NCBI GenBank assembly: GCA_902780865.1
Contig: CACZHC010000012.1
Coordinates: 1 to 53,334 of the forward strand
Direction: 5' to 3'
Length of the DNA: 53,334 nucleotides
Source: an uncultured bacterium
Lineage (GTDB): Bacteria; Verrucomicrobiota; Kiritimatiellia; RFP12; UBA1067
Shown here piece after piece: positions 25,601 through 33,425 of the stretch. The number at the start of each line of letters is the position of its first letter. Within the stretch, counting starts at the first letter, position 1. The notes beneath the pieces are model-generated. The model searched no databases and was not told the DNA's origin. It was given only the letters and a program-made list of their open reading frames with translations. The translations under genes and the position numbers were made by a program.

Positions 25601-26910
25601 CAAAGACGCCGTTCCTCTACGATCCGAAAGGGATGACGGCTAAGGAGCTTGACCGGCTCGGGGTGAAGTATGTCCGCCTCTCCCTTGACGAATTTAAGAT
25701 GAAGGCGTCGGACGCGAATCTCGAACCAGAGACGCCGTTTGTCGTTGGCAGGGAGTGTCTCTCGCGCGAGCTAATGTACGGCGTCCTTGTTCCAGCTGCG
25801 CGGAAGTCACGTGCCCGCGTCCTCGTCTTCGAGCAGGACAAGACGACGCTTGAGGCGGTGGGTTTTCGAGTTCAAGCCTACGGACTCAGGACGACTTTCC
25901 CGCGCTTTCGCGACGACCGCCTCGGCCTTTCTCTCGACACCGCCATGCTGCGCGACTGGAACGGCGAATCGACTATAGTACCGCCTTACTTCGCAGACAT
26001 CCCGAGGAACGAGCTCAACTACCTGACGGACACATGGGCGGGCTACCTCAACACGCGCGTGTGGCGGTGCGGCAACCGTGGCTGCGTAGCGACGGTCATC
26101 CCGGAGAAGCCGACGGTAGGCGACTGGCGCGCACTCGTGGACGGCGGTTTCGATCTCCAGTATGCGCCGCTTCTTGACTGGACGATAGGCGACGGGCGCA
26201 TCACGTTCTGCCAGCTCGATGTCACCGCTCGGACGGCGGTCGATCCCGTGGCGGACGATGTCGTGCGTCGCCTTGTCTCGCGGCTTGGCGATGGCGTCAG
26301 GATCTGGTCGAAGAATCCCCGTGCGTTTGGCCGCACGGCGTGGATAGCGACGCGCGATCTCGCGAACGCCCTGAGGCAGCACGATGGCGACAGAGAGAGC
26401 GGTCTATACAGTGTCTATGTCGCCGCGTCTGGCGCTGAAAAGCCGAAGAACTTCCTTGACCGCGTTGCGAATGGAGCGAGTGTCCTCTGTCTCGGCTTCA
26501 CGGCGAAGGAAGTCGCTGAGTGGAGCCCTGTGCCACTCGAGATGGCACATACGAACGGATGCCTCGCTTCGCGCATAGAGGAACTGCCGGGGGTGCTGAA
26601 CGGACTTTCGAACGCCGACTGGTCGTGGCATGGCGAGATGGAATTCGATGCGTTCACTAAACCGGTGAAGGACGGCAACGAAGCGTTCCGTATAGTCAGG
26701 CACGGGAAGGGGAAGATTGTGTTCTGGCAGGTTCCGCCGTGGGCCATAGACGACGAGGCGAAGCCGTATCTTAGGACGACGAAGCGCCGTGCGCAGTATG
26801 TGCTCTGCAGGATTCTCGCCAATATGGAGATGGACTTCGCAACGGATGTGGTGCGCTATGCGGACGCCCCCATCCCGGAGGATGACCCGTATCGCTACTA
26901 CAGGTGGTGA
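22663..26910 (+). CDS. Giant secreted GH2-like glycoside hydrolase
   Basis: A 1,415-residue exported protein (signal MKSRCIFLAMCAVAFAASGE). Residues about 165-360 form a GH2 sugar-binding domain (IGDRAWYRRDFTMPKEAAGK, VVYVDGKRAAEVSFPGG). An Ig-like domain comes next, then a clan-A TIM barrel (VRINGRDLLLNGTPIHLRAL, HPSVVTYAMNHN). The likely nucleophile is Glu693 in FFVEWGMPH. The position where GH2 enzymes carry the Asn-Glu acid/base reads Asn592-His593, which is unusual. The last 400 residues hold further beta domains and a Rossmann-like segment (GRITFCQLDVTAR, GKGKIVFWQVPPWA). The substrate is probably a glucuronoxylan- or galactoside-type polymer, by context only. Confidence 0.82.
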   Translation: MKSRCIFLAMCAVAFAASGEVVLDSGKPRSFEAGQSKGWKVKLAPDWAVLTVKTRVKPTDVVVGKDNWMNARVPMSFHDADGKQVGGWPNVFGFEGTHDWIDCERDYAVPAGAASLNIAIGNYGKSGTAEFAPLTVSVKRRHVKGPCNAPLPDGVKGDPWGLDDAWCQKTATRSRWSLNGLWGWRPPLVDDKEGLVPGPEDNWGWGKIPSVWDRGDEWQRDGQMVYLSPWLEDNGVKPGIGDRAWYRRDFTMPKEAAGKRIVLTFTMLQTHAVVYVDGKRAAEVSFPGGEADITEFAKPGERQSIVLDVTAYPLNPLTLDFNAPDRATERKSEVKYRGVTGDVYLDVLPKGARVADATVECDVKGGKATFVADCEGVSGEVELEVHVYDTADVAKVGSLKPVFRALSTGTRPDAEGRVAFAADFAGAKKWDVNTPQNRYVCAMELKDAKGRTLDAALPFAFGFRDVRINGRDLLLNGTPIHLRALYNRSINASAGVACRESSLELCRRLKEEGFNYVIAGNYNFSPGEVSYMDDFLDACDETGMLFSFSLPHVRDFGMKLEDPAVAARYRTLAKWCIRRARNHPSVVTYAMNHNFAGYSGDMDPQRIDGKYDFEPESGNGRVEATIRTRRRAHEAWAIAKSIDPTRPIYHHESGNLDDFHTVNIYLDWAPVQERSDWLSHWSGEGVKPLFFVEWGMPHICSWSSYRGPLFIWRNPGYMSLWASEYAAAFLGDAAYFGSDPLTVKALKKEESLWTRQRPFMWTELNGPLREMEDRYTGVQSIYMADNWRSHRAWGITAMLPWDQGNFHRGGGTPTRVNPRRWEGLKRPGIVPDTIRDEGWDTGTGDASRYALSAVGETLVRWNREDCAFIGGKGVFTDKAHHFRPGDKVEKTLVVMNDRRVAQDVEWSCELVGGRGRIGEALRGKVAVPPGMRRDVPVSLALPDRAGRYVLRAEFRFADGVVQKDEFGVEAYAAAAVDEKSKTPFLYDPKGMTAKELDRLGVKYVRLSLDEFKMKASDANLEPETPFVVGRECLSRELMYGVLVPAARKSRARVLVFEQDKTTLEAVGFRVQAYGLRTTFPRFRDDRLGLSLDTAMLRDWNGESTIVPPYFADIPRNELNYLTDTWAGYLNTRVWRCGNRGCVATVIPEKPTVGDWRALVDGGFDLQYAPLLDWTIGDGRITFCQLDVTARTAVDPVADDVVRRLVSRLGDGVRIWSKNPRAFGRTAWIATRDLANALRQHDGDRESGLYSVYVAASGAEKPKNFLDRVANGASVLCLGFTAKEVAEWSPVPLEMAHTNGCLASRIEELPGVLNGLSNADWSWHGEMEFDAFTKPVKDGNEAFRIVRHGKGKIVFWQVPPWAIDDEAKPYLRTTKRRAQYVLCRILANMEMDFATDVVRYADAPIPEDDPYRYYRW

Positions 26911-26930
26911 GAGATTGCGGTTCCTAAAAA

Positions 26931-26964
26931 CTTTGCGTACTCTGCGACTTTGCGTCTCTGCGTT
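26931..26964 (+). repeat. CTYTGCG nonamer-type repeat
   Basis: CTTTGCG, CTCTGCG, CTTTGCG and CTCTGCG follow each other with an eight-to-nine-base period, ending in TT. Bases 26939-26964 are identical to 28438-28463. It lies between the GH2 stop and the Shine-Dalgarno of the next gene. Confidence 0.75.
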
Positions 26965-26972
26965 AAGCTCAT

Positions 26973-27031
26973 GAAAGGAAACTGAAAATGGAAAGAAGAG
27001 AGTTCATAAAGGCAAGTGCGATGATGGCGGG
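26973..27031 (+). repeat. 59-bp start-cassette repeat, copy 1
   Basis: Identical over 59 bases to 28483-28541. It covers the Shine-Dalgarno GAAAGG, the spacer, ATG and the first 14 codons (Tat signal MERREFIKASAMMA). It uses AGA and ATA codons that are rare in the surrounding GC-rich genes. Confidence 0.9.
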
Positions 27032-28376
27032 CGCGATGGTTGCGCCGAAGGGCGCATTGGCCGACTCTGTCCTGAGAGCGCCGATGAAGGCGATCACGAT
27101 CTCGAAGACGAGCTGCGGCTTCGAGCGCGAGCCGATGGTGAGGCCGTTCGGCTTCAAGGGCGGGTACTTGACCGAGGAGTGGATCGTCTCCGCTTTCGTA
27201 AAGTCGACTTCAGGGAAGCACGGCATAGGACTTGGCACGCAGAATTGCCTCTGGTCCGATGCGAAGGTGTTTGCGTCCAATTCCGAGGCGGGCGGCAACG
27301 CGATCATGTTCTCGATGACGCAGTATGCGCTTAAGCTGCTCGTCGGCAAGACCTTTACCTCTCCTGTCGAGCTCAACGACTGGCTCTGGCCGCAAGTGTG
27401 GGAGTACGGCAAGAAGGTTTCGGCGAATCCCGACCTTCGCGCGACTTACGCCTTGAACGCGCTCGTCGCGGTAGACAACGCCGTGTGGGTTCTCTTCGCC
27501 CGAGAAAACGGGCTAAAGTCGTTCGACGAGATGATTCCGGGCGCCTACCGCCCAGCTCTTGCCGCGCATCACGCGAAGTGCGCGTCGATTCCGCTCTTCT
27601 CCTACAAGGTTCCGGTCGCGGAGATCAAGGAGGCGGTCGACTCGGGCTACTTCTTCATGAAGATCAAGATCGGCCAGCCAGGGACTCAGGAAGAGATGCT
27701 TGCAAAGGACATGGCCCGCGTCTCCGAGATACACGCCGTCCTGAAGGACTGCCGCACTCCCTACACGAAGTCGGGGAAGCTCCCTTACTACTTCGACGCG
27801 AACGGCCGCTACGAGAAGAAGGAGACGTTCCTCAAGTTCATCGACCACTTGAAGAAGATCGGCGCGTACGACCAGGTTGCAATCGTCGAGGAGCCGTTTG
27901 ACGAATACGCCGACATCGACGTGAACGACATTCCGCTCCGCCTCGCGGCGGACGAGTCGGCGCATACGGTGAAGGACGCGCTGGAACGCATCAAGATGGG
28001 CTATCGCGCGATGGCCCTGAAGCCGATTGCGAAGACGATGTCGATGTCGATGAAGATTGCCGAAGCCGCGTATGAAAAGGACATCCCCTGCTTCTGCGCG
28101 GATCTGACGGTATGTCCCGCGATGGTCGAGTGGAACAAGGCGGTTGCCTCGCGACTCCCCGCGTTCCCGGGGATTGGCGATCTCGGGCTCGTCGAGACGA
28201 ACGGGCACATGAACTTCCGCAACTGGGAGACGATGCGCAAGGATCTCGCCTATCCTGACGCGCATTGGACGCGCACCGAGAAGGGCGTCTTCGAGTGCGA
28301 CGCGGACTACTACGCGAAGTCGGGCGGGATCCTCGAGCCGATGTCGCGCTACGAAAAGATGTATGAGAAGGTTTAA
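26988..28376 (+). CDS. Tat-exported enolase-superfamily epimerase/dehydratase
   Basis: A 462-residue protein with a twin-arginine signal (RREFIKASAMMAGAM) and an enolase-superfamily barrel of the mandelate racemase/muconate lactonizing group. Visible active-site parts are the catalytic KIK (Lys225 and Lys227), metal ligands Asp in YYFDANGRY, Glu in VEEPFDEY and Asp/Glu in AADESAH, and the late Lys in MALKPIAK. Members racemise or dehydrate sugar acids or dipeptides. Next to a glucuronoyl esterase, a sugar-acid substrate is plausible. A Tat signal on this family is frequent in PVC bacteria. The first 14 codons are shared base for base with the next gene. Confidence 0.82.
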   Translation: MERREFIKASAMMAGAMVAPKGALADSVLRAPMKAITISKTSCGFEREPMVRPFGFKGGYLTEEWIVSAFVKSTSGKHGIGLGTQNCLWSDAKVFASNSEAGGNAIMFSMTQYALKLLVGKTFTSPVELNDWLWPQVWEYGKKVSANPDLRATYALNALVAVDNAVWVLFARENGLKSFDEMIPGAYRPALAAHHAKCASIPLFSYKVPVAEIKEAVDSGYFFMKIKIGQPGTQEEMLAKDMARVSEIHAVLKDCRTPYTKSGKLPYYFDANGRYEKKETFLKFIDHLKKIGAYDQVAIVEEPFDEYADIDVNDIPLRLAADESAHTVKDALERIKMGYRAMALKPIAKTMSMSMKIAEAAYEKDIPCFCADLTVCPAMVEWNKAVASRLPAFPGIGDLGLVETNGHMNFRNWETMRKDLAYPDAHWTRTEKGVFECDADYYAKSGGILEPMSRYEKMYEKV

Positions 28377-28384
28377 GGTTTTTT

Positions 28385-28463
28385 AACGCAGAGGCGCGGA
28401 GACGCAGAGAAGTTGTCGTCCTTGAAAAACTCTGCGCACTCTGCGACTTTGCGTCTCTGCGTT
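28385..28463 (+). repeat. Inverted pair of CTYTGCG repeats
   Basis: Left arm AACGCAGAGGCGCGGAGACG (from 28385, to 28409) and right arm 28439-28463 are imperfect reverse complements (about 21 of 25), separated by a 29-base loop. The element can form a long stem-loop between the enolase-type and Gfo/Idh genes, acting as attenuator, terminator or mRNA stabiliser. Confidence 0.7.
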
Positions 28464-28482
28464 GAGATCATTAAAGTTTAAA

Positions 28483-28541
28483 GAAAGGAAACTGAAAATG
28501 GAAAGAAGAGAGTTCATAAAGGCAAGTGCGATGATGGCGGG
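28483..28541 (+). repeat. 59-bp start-cassette repeat, copy 2
   Basis: Copy of 26973-27031 with no mismatch. It supplies the ribosome site and Tat signal of the Gfo/Idh gene. Between it and the upstream repeat this copy has about 11 extra bases (TTAAAGTTTAA). Confidence 0.9.
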
Positions 28542-29922
28542 TGCTATGGCCGTGCCGAATATCCTGAGGGCGCAGGGCTCCAGGGGACGCGTGCGTATGG
28601 GATTCATCGGCGTCGGGAACCGCGGAACGCAGCTTCTCCACATTTTCATGAAGAACCCGCTTGTCGAGGTGACGGCGCTTGCAGACATCTACGAGCCGTA
28701 CCTGAAGCGCGACGATTCCGCGTTCGACCCGAAGTTCCTCGAATGGGGGCTTAAGGGGCGGCTTCCGAATTTCCGCAACAAGGACGGCTCCCTGAAGAAG
28801 CAGGAAGTCGAGCTTGCCGAGCGCATCAAGGCGGGAACGTGCAAGCTCTACAAGGACTACAAGGCGCTTCTCGCGGATCCGAACGTCGACGCCGTCTGCA
28901 TTGCGACGCCCGACCACTGGCATGCGATTCAGACAATCGACGCGATCAAGGCCGGGAAGGACGTCTACTGCGAGAAGCCCCTCACGGCGACTGTCGCCGA
29001 GGGGCGCGCGATGGTGAATGCCCAGAAGAACTCGCGGCAGATCGTCGCCGTTGGCCTGAACCGTCGCGGCAACGACGCGTATCGCGAACTCAAGAAGGCG
29101 ATTGCGACGGGGAAGTATGGCTTATTCCGCACGGGCCGCGCCGCGCGCGTCTCGAACATCTGCCCGAACGGAATCGGCAAGTGCCCGCCGTGCGAGCCGC
29201 CGAAGGGCATGGACTGGGACGCGTGGCTTGGGCCTCGCGCCTACCGACCCTACAAGTACACGATCGCGCCGTACTACTTCCGCTGGCAAGTCGACTTCTC
29301 GAGCCAGGTCGGGAATTGGGGCGTCCACTATCTTGACGCGATGCGCTGGATGATGGACGAAAGGGCGCCTTCCGCGATCACGGCCGTCGGCGGCAAGTAC
29401 TACACGGGCGATCGCTCGGACGCGACGATTCCCGACACGATGTTCTGCATCTTCGAGTTTGCGAGCGGCAAGGCGATGGAGTTCAACGTCTTCGAGGGCG
29501 GGCGCTCCAATCCGATCAAGCAGGGCGAACTTGAGCTCGCCTCTGGAGACGCCACGATCTTCGCAGACCAGCAGGGCTGGGAGATACTTCCTTCGAAGAG
29601 CAAGGAGTTCAACAATCCCGTAAACACCTTCGCGCCGCAGAAGTACGTCTTCAAGGAGGCGCTTCTCGACGACGGTTCTGCGGAGAGCGCGACGAAGAAC
29701 GTGATAGGCGACTTCGTTGACCGCTGCATCGACCGCAACCCCGCCGTCCTCTGCCCGCTCGAGGAAGGGCATCGCTCGACTTGTTTCGCGCATCTCGCCA
29801 ACATCGCCTACAAGCTCGGCCGCCGTCTCGAATGGGATGCTGATGCGGAGCGCTTCACGAACTGCGACGAGGCGAACGCGCTGCTTCACTACAGGTACAG
29901 AGACGGCTACAGCCTCGGCTGA
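28498..29922 (+). CDS. Tat-exported Gfo/Idh/MocA oxidoreductase
   Basis: A 474-residue NAD(P)-dependent oxidoreductase with a twin-arginine signal. The Rossmann motif is GFIGVGNRGTQ, and the family EKP motif appears as VYCEKPLTATV, whose Lys is usually catalytic. VGNWGVHYLDAMRWMM is the typical His/Asp segment. In this secreted branch (IPR PVC-type Gfo/Idh) NAD(H) is thought to stay bound and the enzyme acts on glycosides or inositols, some by redox-assisted hydrolysis. The start at ATG 28498 is set by the AAAGGAAA ribosome site. It is probably co-transcribed with the enolase-type gene. Confidence 0.88.
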   Translation: MERREFIKASAMMAGAMAVPNILRAQGSRGRVRMGFIGVGNRGTQLLHIFMKNPLVEVTALADIYEPYLKRDDSAFDPKFLEWGLKGRLPNFRNKDGSLKKQEVELAERIKAGTCKLYKDYKALLADPNVDAVCIATPDHWHAIQTIDAIKAGKDVYCEKPLTATVAEGRAMVNAQKNSRQIVAVGLNRRGNDAYRELKKAIATGKYGLFRTGRAARVSNICPNGIGKCPPCEPPKGMDWDAWLGPRAYRPYKYTIAPYYFRWQVDFSSQVGNWGVHYLDAMRWMMDERAPSAITAVGGKYYTGDRSDATIPDTMFCIFEFASGKAMEFNVFEGGRSNPIKQGELELASGDATIFADQQGWEILPSKSKEFNNPVNTFAPQKYVFKEALLDDGSAESATKNVIGDFVDRCIDRNPAVLCPLEEGHRSTCFAHLANIAYKLGRRLEWDADAERFTNCDEANALLHYRYRDGYSLG

Positions 29923-29980
29923 GCAGCCGGATGCGAAGAAGGATTCGGGCTATATGGAGTTCTTGTAGAAGGAGGTCGCA

Positions 29981-31366
29981 ATGGTCTTGTGTGTATTTGC
30001 CGTGTTCTCCGCCGCGTGGATATTCCGCTCCGCGCCGCTCGCCGGCGATCCGGCCGTGGGGCGCGAAATCTCGCCGGATGTCCACGAGCTGCGCATCCCT
30101 TCGCGCGGCTCGTGCGGCTGGTGGGAGACGAAACGCGGAATAGTGCCGCTTGGCGAGGTTCATGTCGGCGCGACGGCGGAAATCACCCTCGACGACGCCG
30201 GCGACTCGGCATACAACGACGTGATGATGCTCGTGAGGTGGAATTTCCCGGGCGACGGCGTGGACAGGTCGCGCTCCGGCAACGGAATCGACAGGAGAGA
30301 GTTCTACCAGCGCGATTTCGTCGCCTACACGGACAGGACCGAGGGCGGAAAGACGGTCAGAACGTTTTCCGAGACCTTCCCCGTCCCAGGTGAATGCGAT
30401 TCGGTGGAGATCGAGTTCATCGCCAAGTGGCACCCGATGACGGTGACGGTGCGCGACGTGAGCTGCGGCGTCGCGAGCCTCGGCTCGAATCCGCGCGTTG
30501 TCCGCTGCGTCGTCGGCAATCCTCACGAGGCGACAGGAAACAGGATCATCGCCGCGCGGCGCAGGGCGGGCGAGGAGATGACGGGTGAGAAGACGATGGC
30601 CGTGCAGCTCGCGCAGATGGAAGCCTGTCTCACGAACATCTTCGCCAACGTGGAGAAGCCCGACATCGTCCTTTTTGCCGAATGCCTCTCTACGCAGGGC
30701 GCGGACGATCCCGCCTCTGTCGCGGAGCCGGTGCCGGGCGGACCGAGCTGGCGCCTCGCGGAGAAATACGCGAAGATGCACCGCTGCAACATCGCGATGA
30801 ACGTGAGGGAGCGCGACGCAGACGGGCTGTGCCACAACACGCTGTTCGTATGCGACCGCGAAGGGCGGCTCGCCGGACTCTACCGCAAGACCCATCTAAC
30901 GAGCGGAGAGTACAAGATGGGGCTCGTGCCTGGCGATTCGTTCCCCGTTTTCGATCTCGACTTCGGACGCGTCGGCGCGCTCGTGTGCTGGGACAACTGG
31001 TTCTCAGAGTCGATCAAACTCGTCAGGCGCGGCGGTGCGGAGCTCCTGCTCTTTCCGCTCGCAGGCTGCGCTCAGGATCACATAGACACGGTCTTCCCCT
31101 CGCGCGCGATCGACGCGGGGATTCCGATCCTCGTCGCGACACGGCAGGGGAAACTGCCGAGCGGCATGATCGACCGCGACGGGAAATGGATTGCCAGGAC
31201 TTTCGAGGACTGCGGCTTCGCCGTCGCGGACATAGACCTTAAGGACCGCAAACGCACGTTCTGGCTGTCCGTCGGGCCGGGCATGGGCGATCCATACGAA
31301 CTCTACTGCGACGAGAGCCGTCCCGAGCTCTACGAAAAGTTCAATTGGCGAAAGCCGAGGAAATGA
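29981..31366 (+). CDS. Nitrilase-superfamily carbon-nitrogen hydrolase
   Basis: A 461-residue protein. The N-terminus is hydrophobic (VLCVFAVFSAAWIF), possibly a signal or membrane anchor. Residues about 30-160 are an extra beta-rich domain. The C-terminal CN-hydrolase domain carries the catalytic triad: Glu234 in LFAECLS, Lys303 in YRKTHL and Cys336 in LVCWDNWF. The superfamily hydrolyses amides, nitriles or carbamoyl groups. Strong Shine-Dalgarno AGAAGGAGG, with the next gene starting five bases after its stop. Location outside the cytoplasm is inferred; an amide-bearing sugar could be the substrate. Confidence 0.83.
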   Translation: MVLCVFAVFSAAWIFRSAPLAGDPAVGREISPDVHELRIPSRGSCGWWETKRGIVPLGEVHVGATAEITLDDAGDSAYNDVMMLVRWNFPGDGVDRSRSGNGIDRREFYQRDFVAYTDRTEGGKTVRTFSETFPVPGECDSVEIEFIAKWHPMTVTVRDVSCGVASLGSNPRVVRCVVGNPHEATGNRIIAARRRAGEEMTGEKTMAVQLAQMEACLTNIFANVEKPDIVLFAECLSTQGADDPASVAEPVPGGPSWRLAEKYAKMHRCNIAMNVRERDADGLCHNTLFVCDREGRLAGLYRKTHLTSGEYKMGLVPGDSFPVFDLDFGRVGALVCWDNWFSESIKLVRRGGAELLLFPLAGCAQDHIDTVFPSRAIDAGIPILVATRQGKLPSGMIDRDGKWIARTFEDCGFAVADIDLKDRKRTFWLSVGPGMGDPYELYCDESRPELYEKFNWRKPRK

Positions 31367-31370
31367 AGAC

Positions 31371-32312
31371 ATGGACAGACGCGAATTCCTGACATCCGCT
31401 TCCGCCGCGGCGCTCGTCGGGTGCACGACCGGCGGACGCATCGGTGACGCACAGACTGCGGACATCGAGTACCACGTGTTCTCAAAGATGTTCCAGCCGC
31501 CTGTGACGAAGAGCCCCGAGGAGCTGTGCGAGCTCATGAAGAAGGCGGGGTTCGACGGAATCCAGTGGACCGTGCGCAAGGGCGGACACGTCGACCCCGC
31601 GAACGTCGCGGCGGATCTGCCGCGCCTGTGCCGAATAGCCGAGAGCTTCGGCCTCAAAAACAGGTCGATCTGCACAGACATAACGTCCGACGCCTCCGGT
31701 CGACCCGGCCTTTCTGACGGCGCCGAGACGGCGCTCAGGGTCGCAGCGGACTGCGGCATCGGGATGTTCCGTCCGGCGTACTTCTTCTACGACGCAAAGA
31801 ACGAGTCGTTCGCACGATCTCTAGAGCGCATCCGCCGCGGCTTCGCCGGTCTTGCGCGGCTTGCGGAGCGGACGGGCGTGAAGGCGACGTACCAGAACCA
31901 TTCGTCGTGGGGCCCGAGCGTGTTCGGCGGGCTCGTCTGGGACGTTTACGAATGCATCCGAGACCTTGATCCCCGACATGTCGGGCTTGAGTATGATCCG
32001 ATGCACGCTTTCTTCGAGACGAACCTCTCGTGGACGCACGGATTCGACCTTGTTGCGCCGTGGATATCGTCCGTCGACCTCAAGGATTTCCACTACTGCC
32101 TTGACGCGAAGAACGAAAAGATGATGAAGAAGGCGATGGTCGCGGCAGGAGATGGCGTCGTTCCGTGGAAGACGGTGCGCGACCTTGTCGCGGCCCACGA
32201 ACTGCGTCCGCTCTACATCGTCCATTTCGAATACGATTTCGACAAGTCAGACCTCCTGAAGGCGGTCAAGACCGAAGTCGACGCGTTTAGAAGTGTTCTC
32301 GCTCTGGAATAG
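31371..32312 (+). CDS. Tat lipoprotein, xylose isomerase-like TIM barrel
   Basis: A 313-residue protein beginning MDRREFLTSASAAALVGC, a twin-arginine signal with a lipobox (ALVGC), so it is probably a membrane-bound lipoprotein. The rest is a PF01261 sugar isomerase/epimerase barrel, with metal ligands likely Glu in YQNHSS-linked strands, Asp in GLEYDPMHAF, Asp in SVDLKDFHY and Glu near HFEYDFD. It closes the carbohydrate operon begun upstream. After its stop comes a good Shine-Dalgarno (GAAAGGAGG, 32314-32322) with no gene behind it. Confidence 0.8.
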   Translation: MDRREFLTSASAAALVGCTTGGRIGDAQTADIEYHVFSKMFQPPVTKSPEELCELMKKAGFDGIQWTVRKGGHVDPANVAADLPRLCRIAESFGLKNRSICTDITSDASGRPGLSDGAETALRVAADCGIGMFRPAYFFYDAKNESFARSLERIRRGFAGLARLAERTGVKATYQNHSSWGPSVFGGLVWDVYECIRDLDPRHVGLEYDPMHAFFETNLSWTHGFDLVAPWISSVDLKDFHYCLDAKNEKMMKKAMVAAGDGVVPWKTVRDLVAAHELRPLYIVHFEYDFDKSDLLKAVKTEVDAFRSVLALE

Positions 32313-32328
32313 TGAAAGGAGGAGCATC

Positions 32329-32350
32329 CCTGACGGTTTTTGCCGTCAGG
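32329..32350. terminator. Convergent-gene hairpin
   Basis: CCTGACGG (32329-32336), loop TTTTTG, CCGTCAGG (32343-32350): a perfect 8-bp stem between the convergent TIM-barrel and pseudouridine synthase genes, overlapping the latter's stop codon. It lacks a T-run on either strand, and may act in both directions. Confidence 0.5.
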
Positions 32351-32999
32351 CGTAGACGATGTCTTCGGGCGGCGGCGCGGCAAATGTGACGCGCTTGTGT
32401 GTCACGGGGTGGAGGAACGACAGCTCCACGGCGTGCAGCAGCTGCCGCGCGGGCCGGCGCTTCATGTGTCGGTCCTTTTCGGCGTTGCCGTAGGTCTTGT
32501 CGCCCACTATGGGACAGCCGAGGGATGCCGCGTGGATTCGTATCTGGTGCATGCGCCCGGTATCGATCTTGAACTCGACGAGAGAGATGCCGTCGTGCTT
32601 CCCGAGGGTCTTCCAGTGCGTGACGGCGCTTAGGCGCTCGCGCCCGACGGGCTCGTCTATCGTTCCGCTCTTTGGCTTTGGGCTTCCGTGGACGACGGCG
32701 AGATAGGTCTTTTTCACCGTCTCGTGCGATTCGAACTGGTGGCGGAGATTGAGATAGGCGGCTTGGGTCTTTGCGAACACCATGACGCCGCTCGTCTCGA
32801 TGTCGAGCCGATGGACGACACCAGGCCTTTCCGCCGAGCCGACGTGCGCCATCTGGGGGTAGAGCCGCACGAGCGAGGCCGTAAGCGCGCCTTCTTCGTG
32901 ACCAGGCGCCGGGTGGACGATTGTGCCAGCGGGCTTGTCGACGACGACAATGTCCTTGTCCTCGTAGATTATGCCGATATCTGGCGATTGTCTTTTCAT
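32346..32999 (-). CDS. RluA-family pseudouridine synthase
   Basis: A 217-residue enzyme that converts specific uridines in rRNA or tRNA to pseudouridine. The catalytic motif is RPGVVHRLDIETSGVMVFAKT with the nucleophilic Asp in HRLD. It also has IIYEDKDIVVVDKPAGTIVHP (motif I) and GRMHQIRIHAASLGCPIVGD (motif III). It has no S4 RNA-binding domain, so it is like the short RluA/TruC-type members rather than RluD. The exact target base is not predictable. No clear Shine-Dalgarno is seen upstream. Confidence 0.92.
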   Translation of the reverse strand: MKRQSPDIGIIYEDKDIVVVDKPAGTIVHPAPGHEEGALTASLVRLYPQMAHVGSAERPGVVHRLDIETSGVMVFAKTQAAYLNLRHQFESHETVKKTYLAVVHGSPKPKSGTIDEPVGRERLSAVTHWKTLGKHDGISLVEFKIDTGRMHQIRIHAASLGCPIVGDKTYGNAEKDRHMKRRPARQLLHAVELSFLHPVTHKRVTFAAPPPEDIVYA

Positions 33000-33110
33000 T
33001 TTACTGGTTTTCGGCGAGTATGCCGGCTCAAGGTCGGGTATTCTACTGAATTGATCTTAAAGCTGTCAACAGCGGCTATTTTGGCGTTTTAGATTTTCAT
33101 GGCGACCCCC

Positions 33111-33139
33111 TTGCATTCCAGAGGGGAAAATAGTATACT
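33111..33139 (+). promoter_or_regulatory. Promoter of the tRNA cluster
   Basis: TTGCAT (33111-33116), 17-base spacer, TATACT (33134-33139). It lies 20 bases before the first tRNA, so one transcript likely covers all three tRNAs. Confidence 0.65.
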
Positions 33140-33159
33140 ATTACCCGTTTTCCGATTTT

Positions 33160-33236
33160 GGGGCTGTAGCTCAACTGGATAGAGCATCAGACTACGAATC
33201 TGAGGGTTGTGGGTTCGACTCCCGCCAGCCCCGCCA
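33160..33236 (+). tRNA. tRNA-Arg (ACG)
   Basis: A 77-base cloverleaf with acceptor GGGGCTG/CAGCCCC, D-loop AGCTCAACTGGATAGAGC, anticodon loop CTACGAA in the TCAGA/TCTGA stem, T-loop GGGTTCGACTCCC, and an encoded CCA end. Anticodon ACG, expected to be edited to ICG by TadA. Confidence 0.95.
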
Positions 33237-33252
33237 GTCGGAGAAGCCAGAT

Positions 33253-33329
<77 letters not shown>

Positions 33330-33348
33330 ATCTAATCTGGCACGCCGT

Positions 33349-33425
33349 CGGACCGTAGCGCAGCCTGGTAGCGCGTTTGCTTGGGGTGCAAAAGGTCACG
33401 AGTTCAAATCTCGTCGGTCCGACCA
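33349..33425 (+). tRNA. tRNA-Pro (GGG)
   Basis: 77 bases, acceptor CGGACCG/CGGTCCG, D-arm AGCGCAGCCTGGTAGCGCG, anticodon loop TTGGGGT in the TTTGC/GCAAA stem giving anticodon GGG, T-loop GAGTTCAAATCTC, encoded CCA. The CGG acceptor start is typical of proline tRNAs. Confidence 0.95.

Noticed and set aside
32312-32330. A missing gene after the Shine-Dalgarno GAAAGGAGG behind the TIM-barrel lipoprotein gene
   Set aside because: No start codon or open frame follows; only the convergent hairpin and the neighbouring gene's end are present. It may be a vestige, but nothing more can be said.
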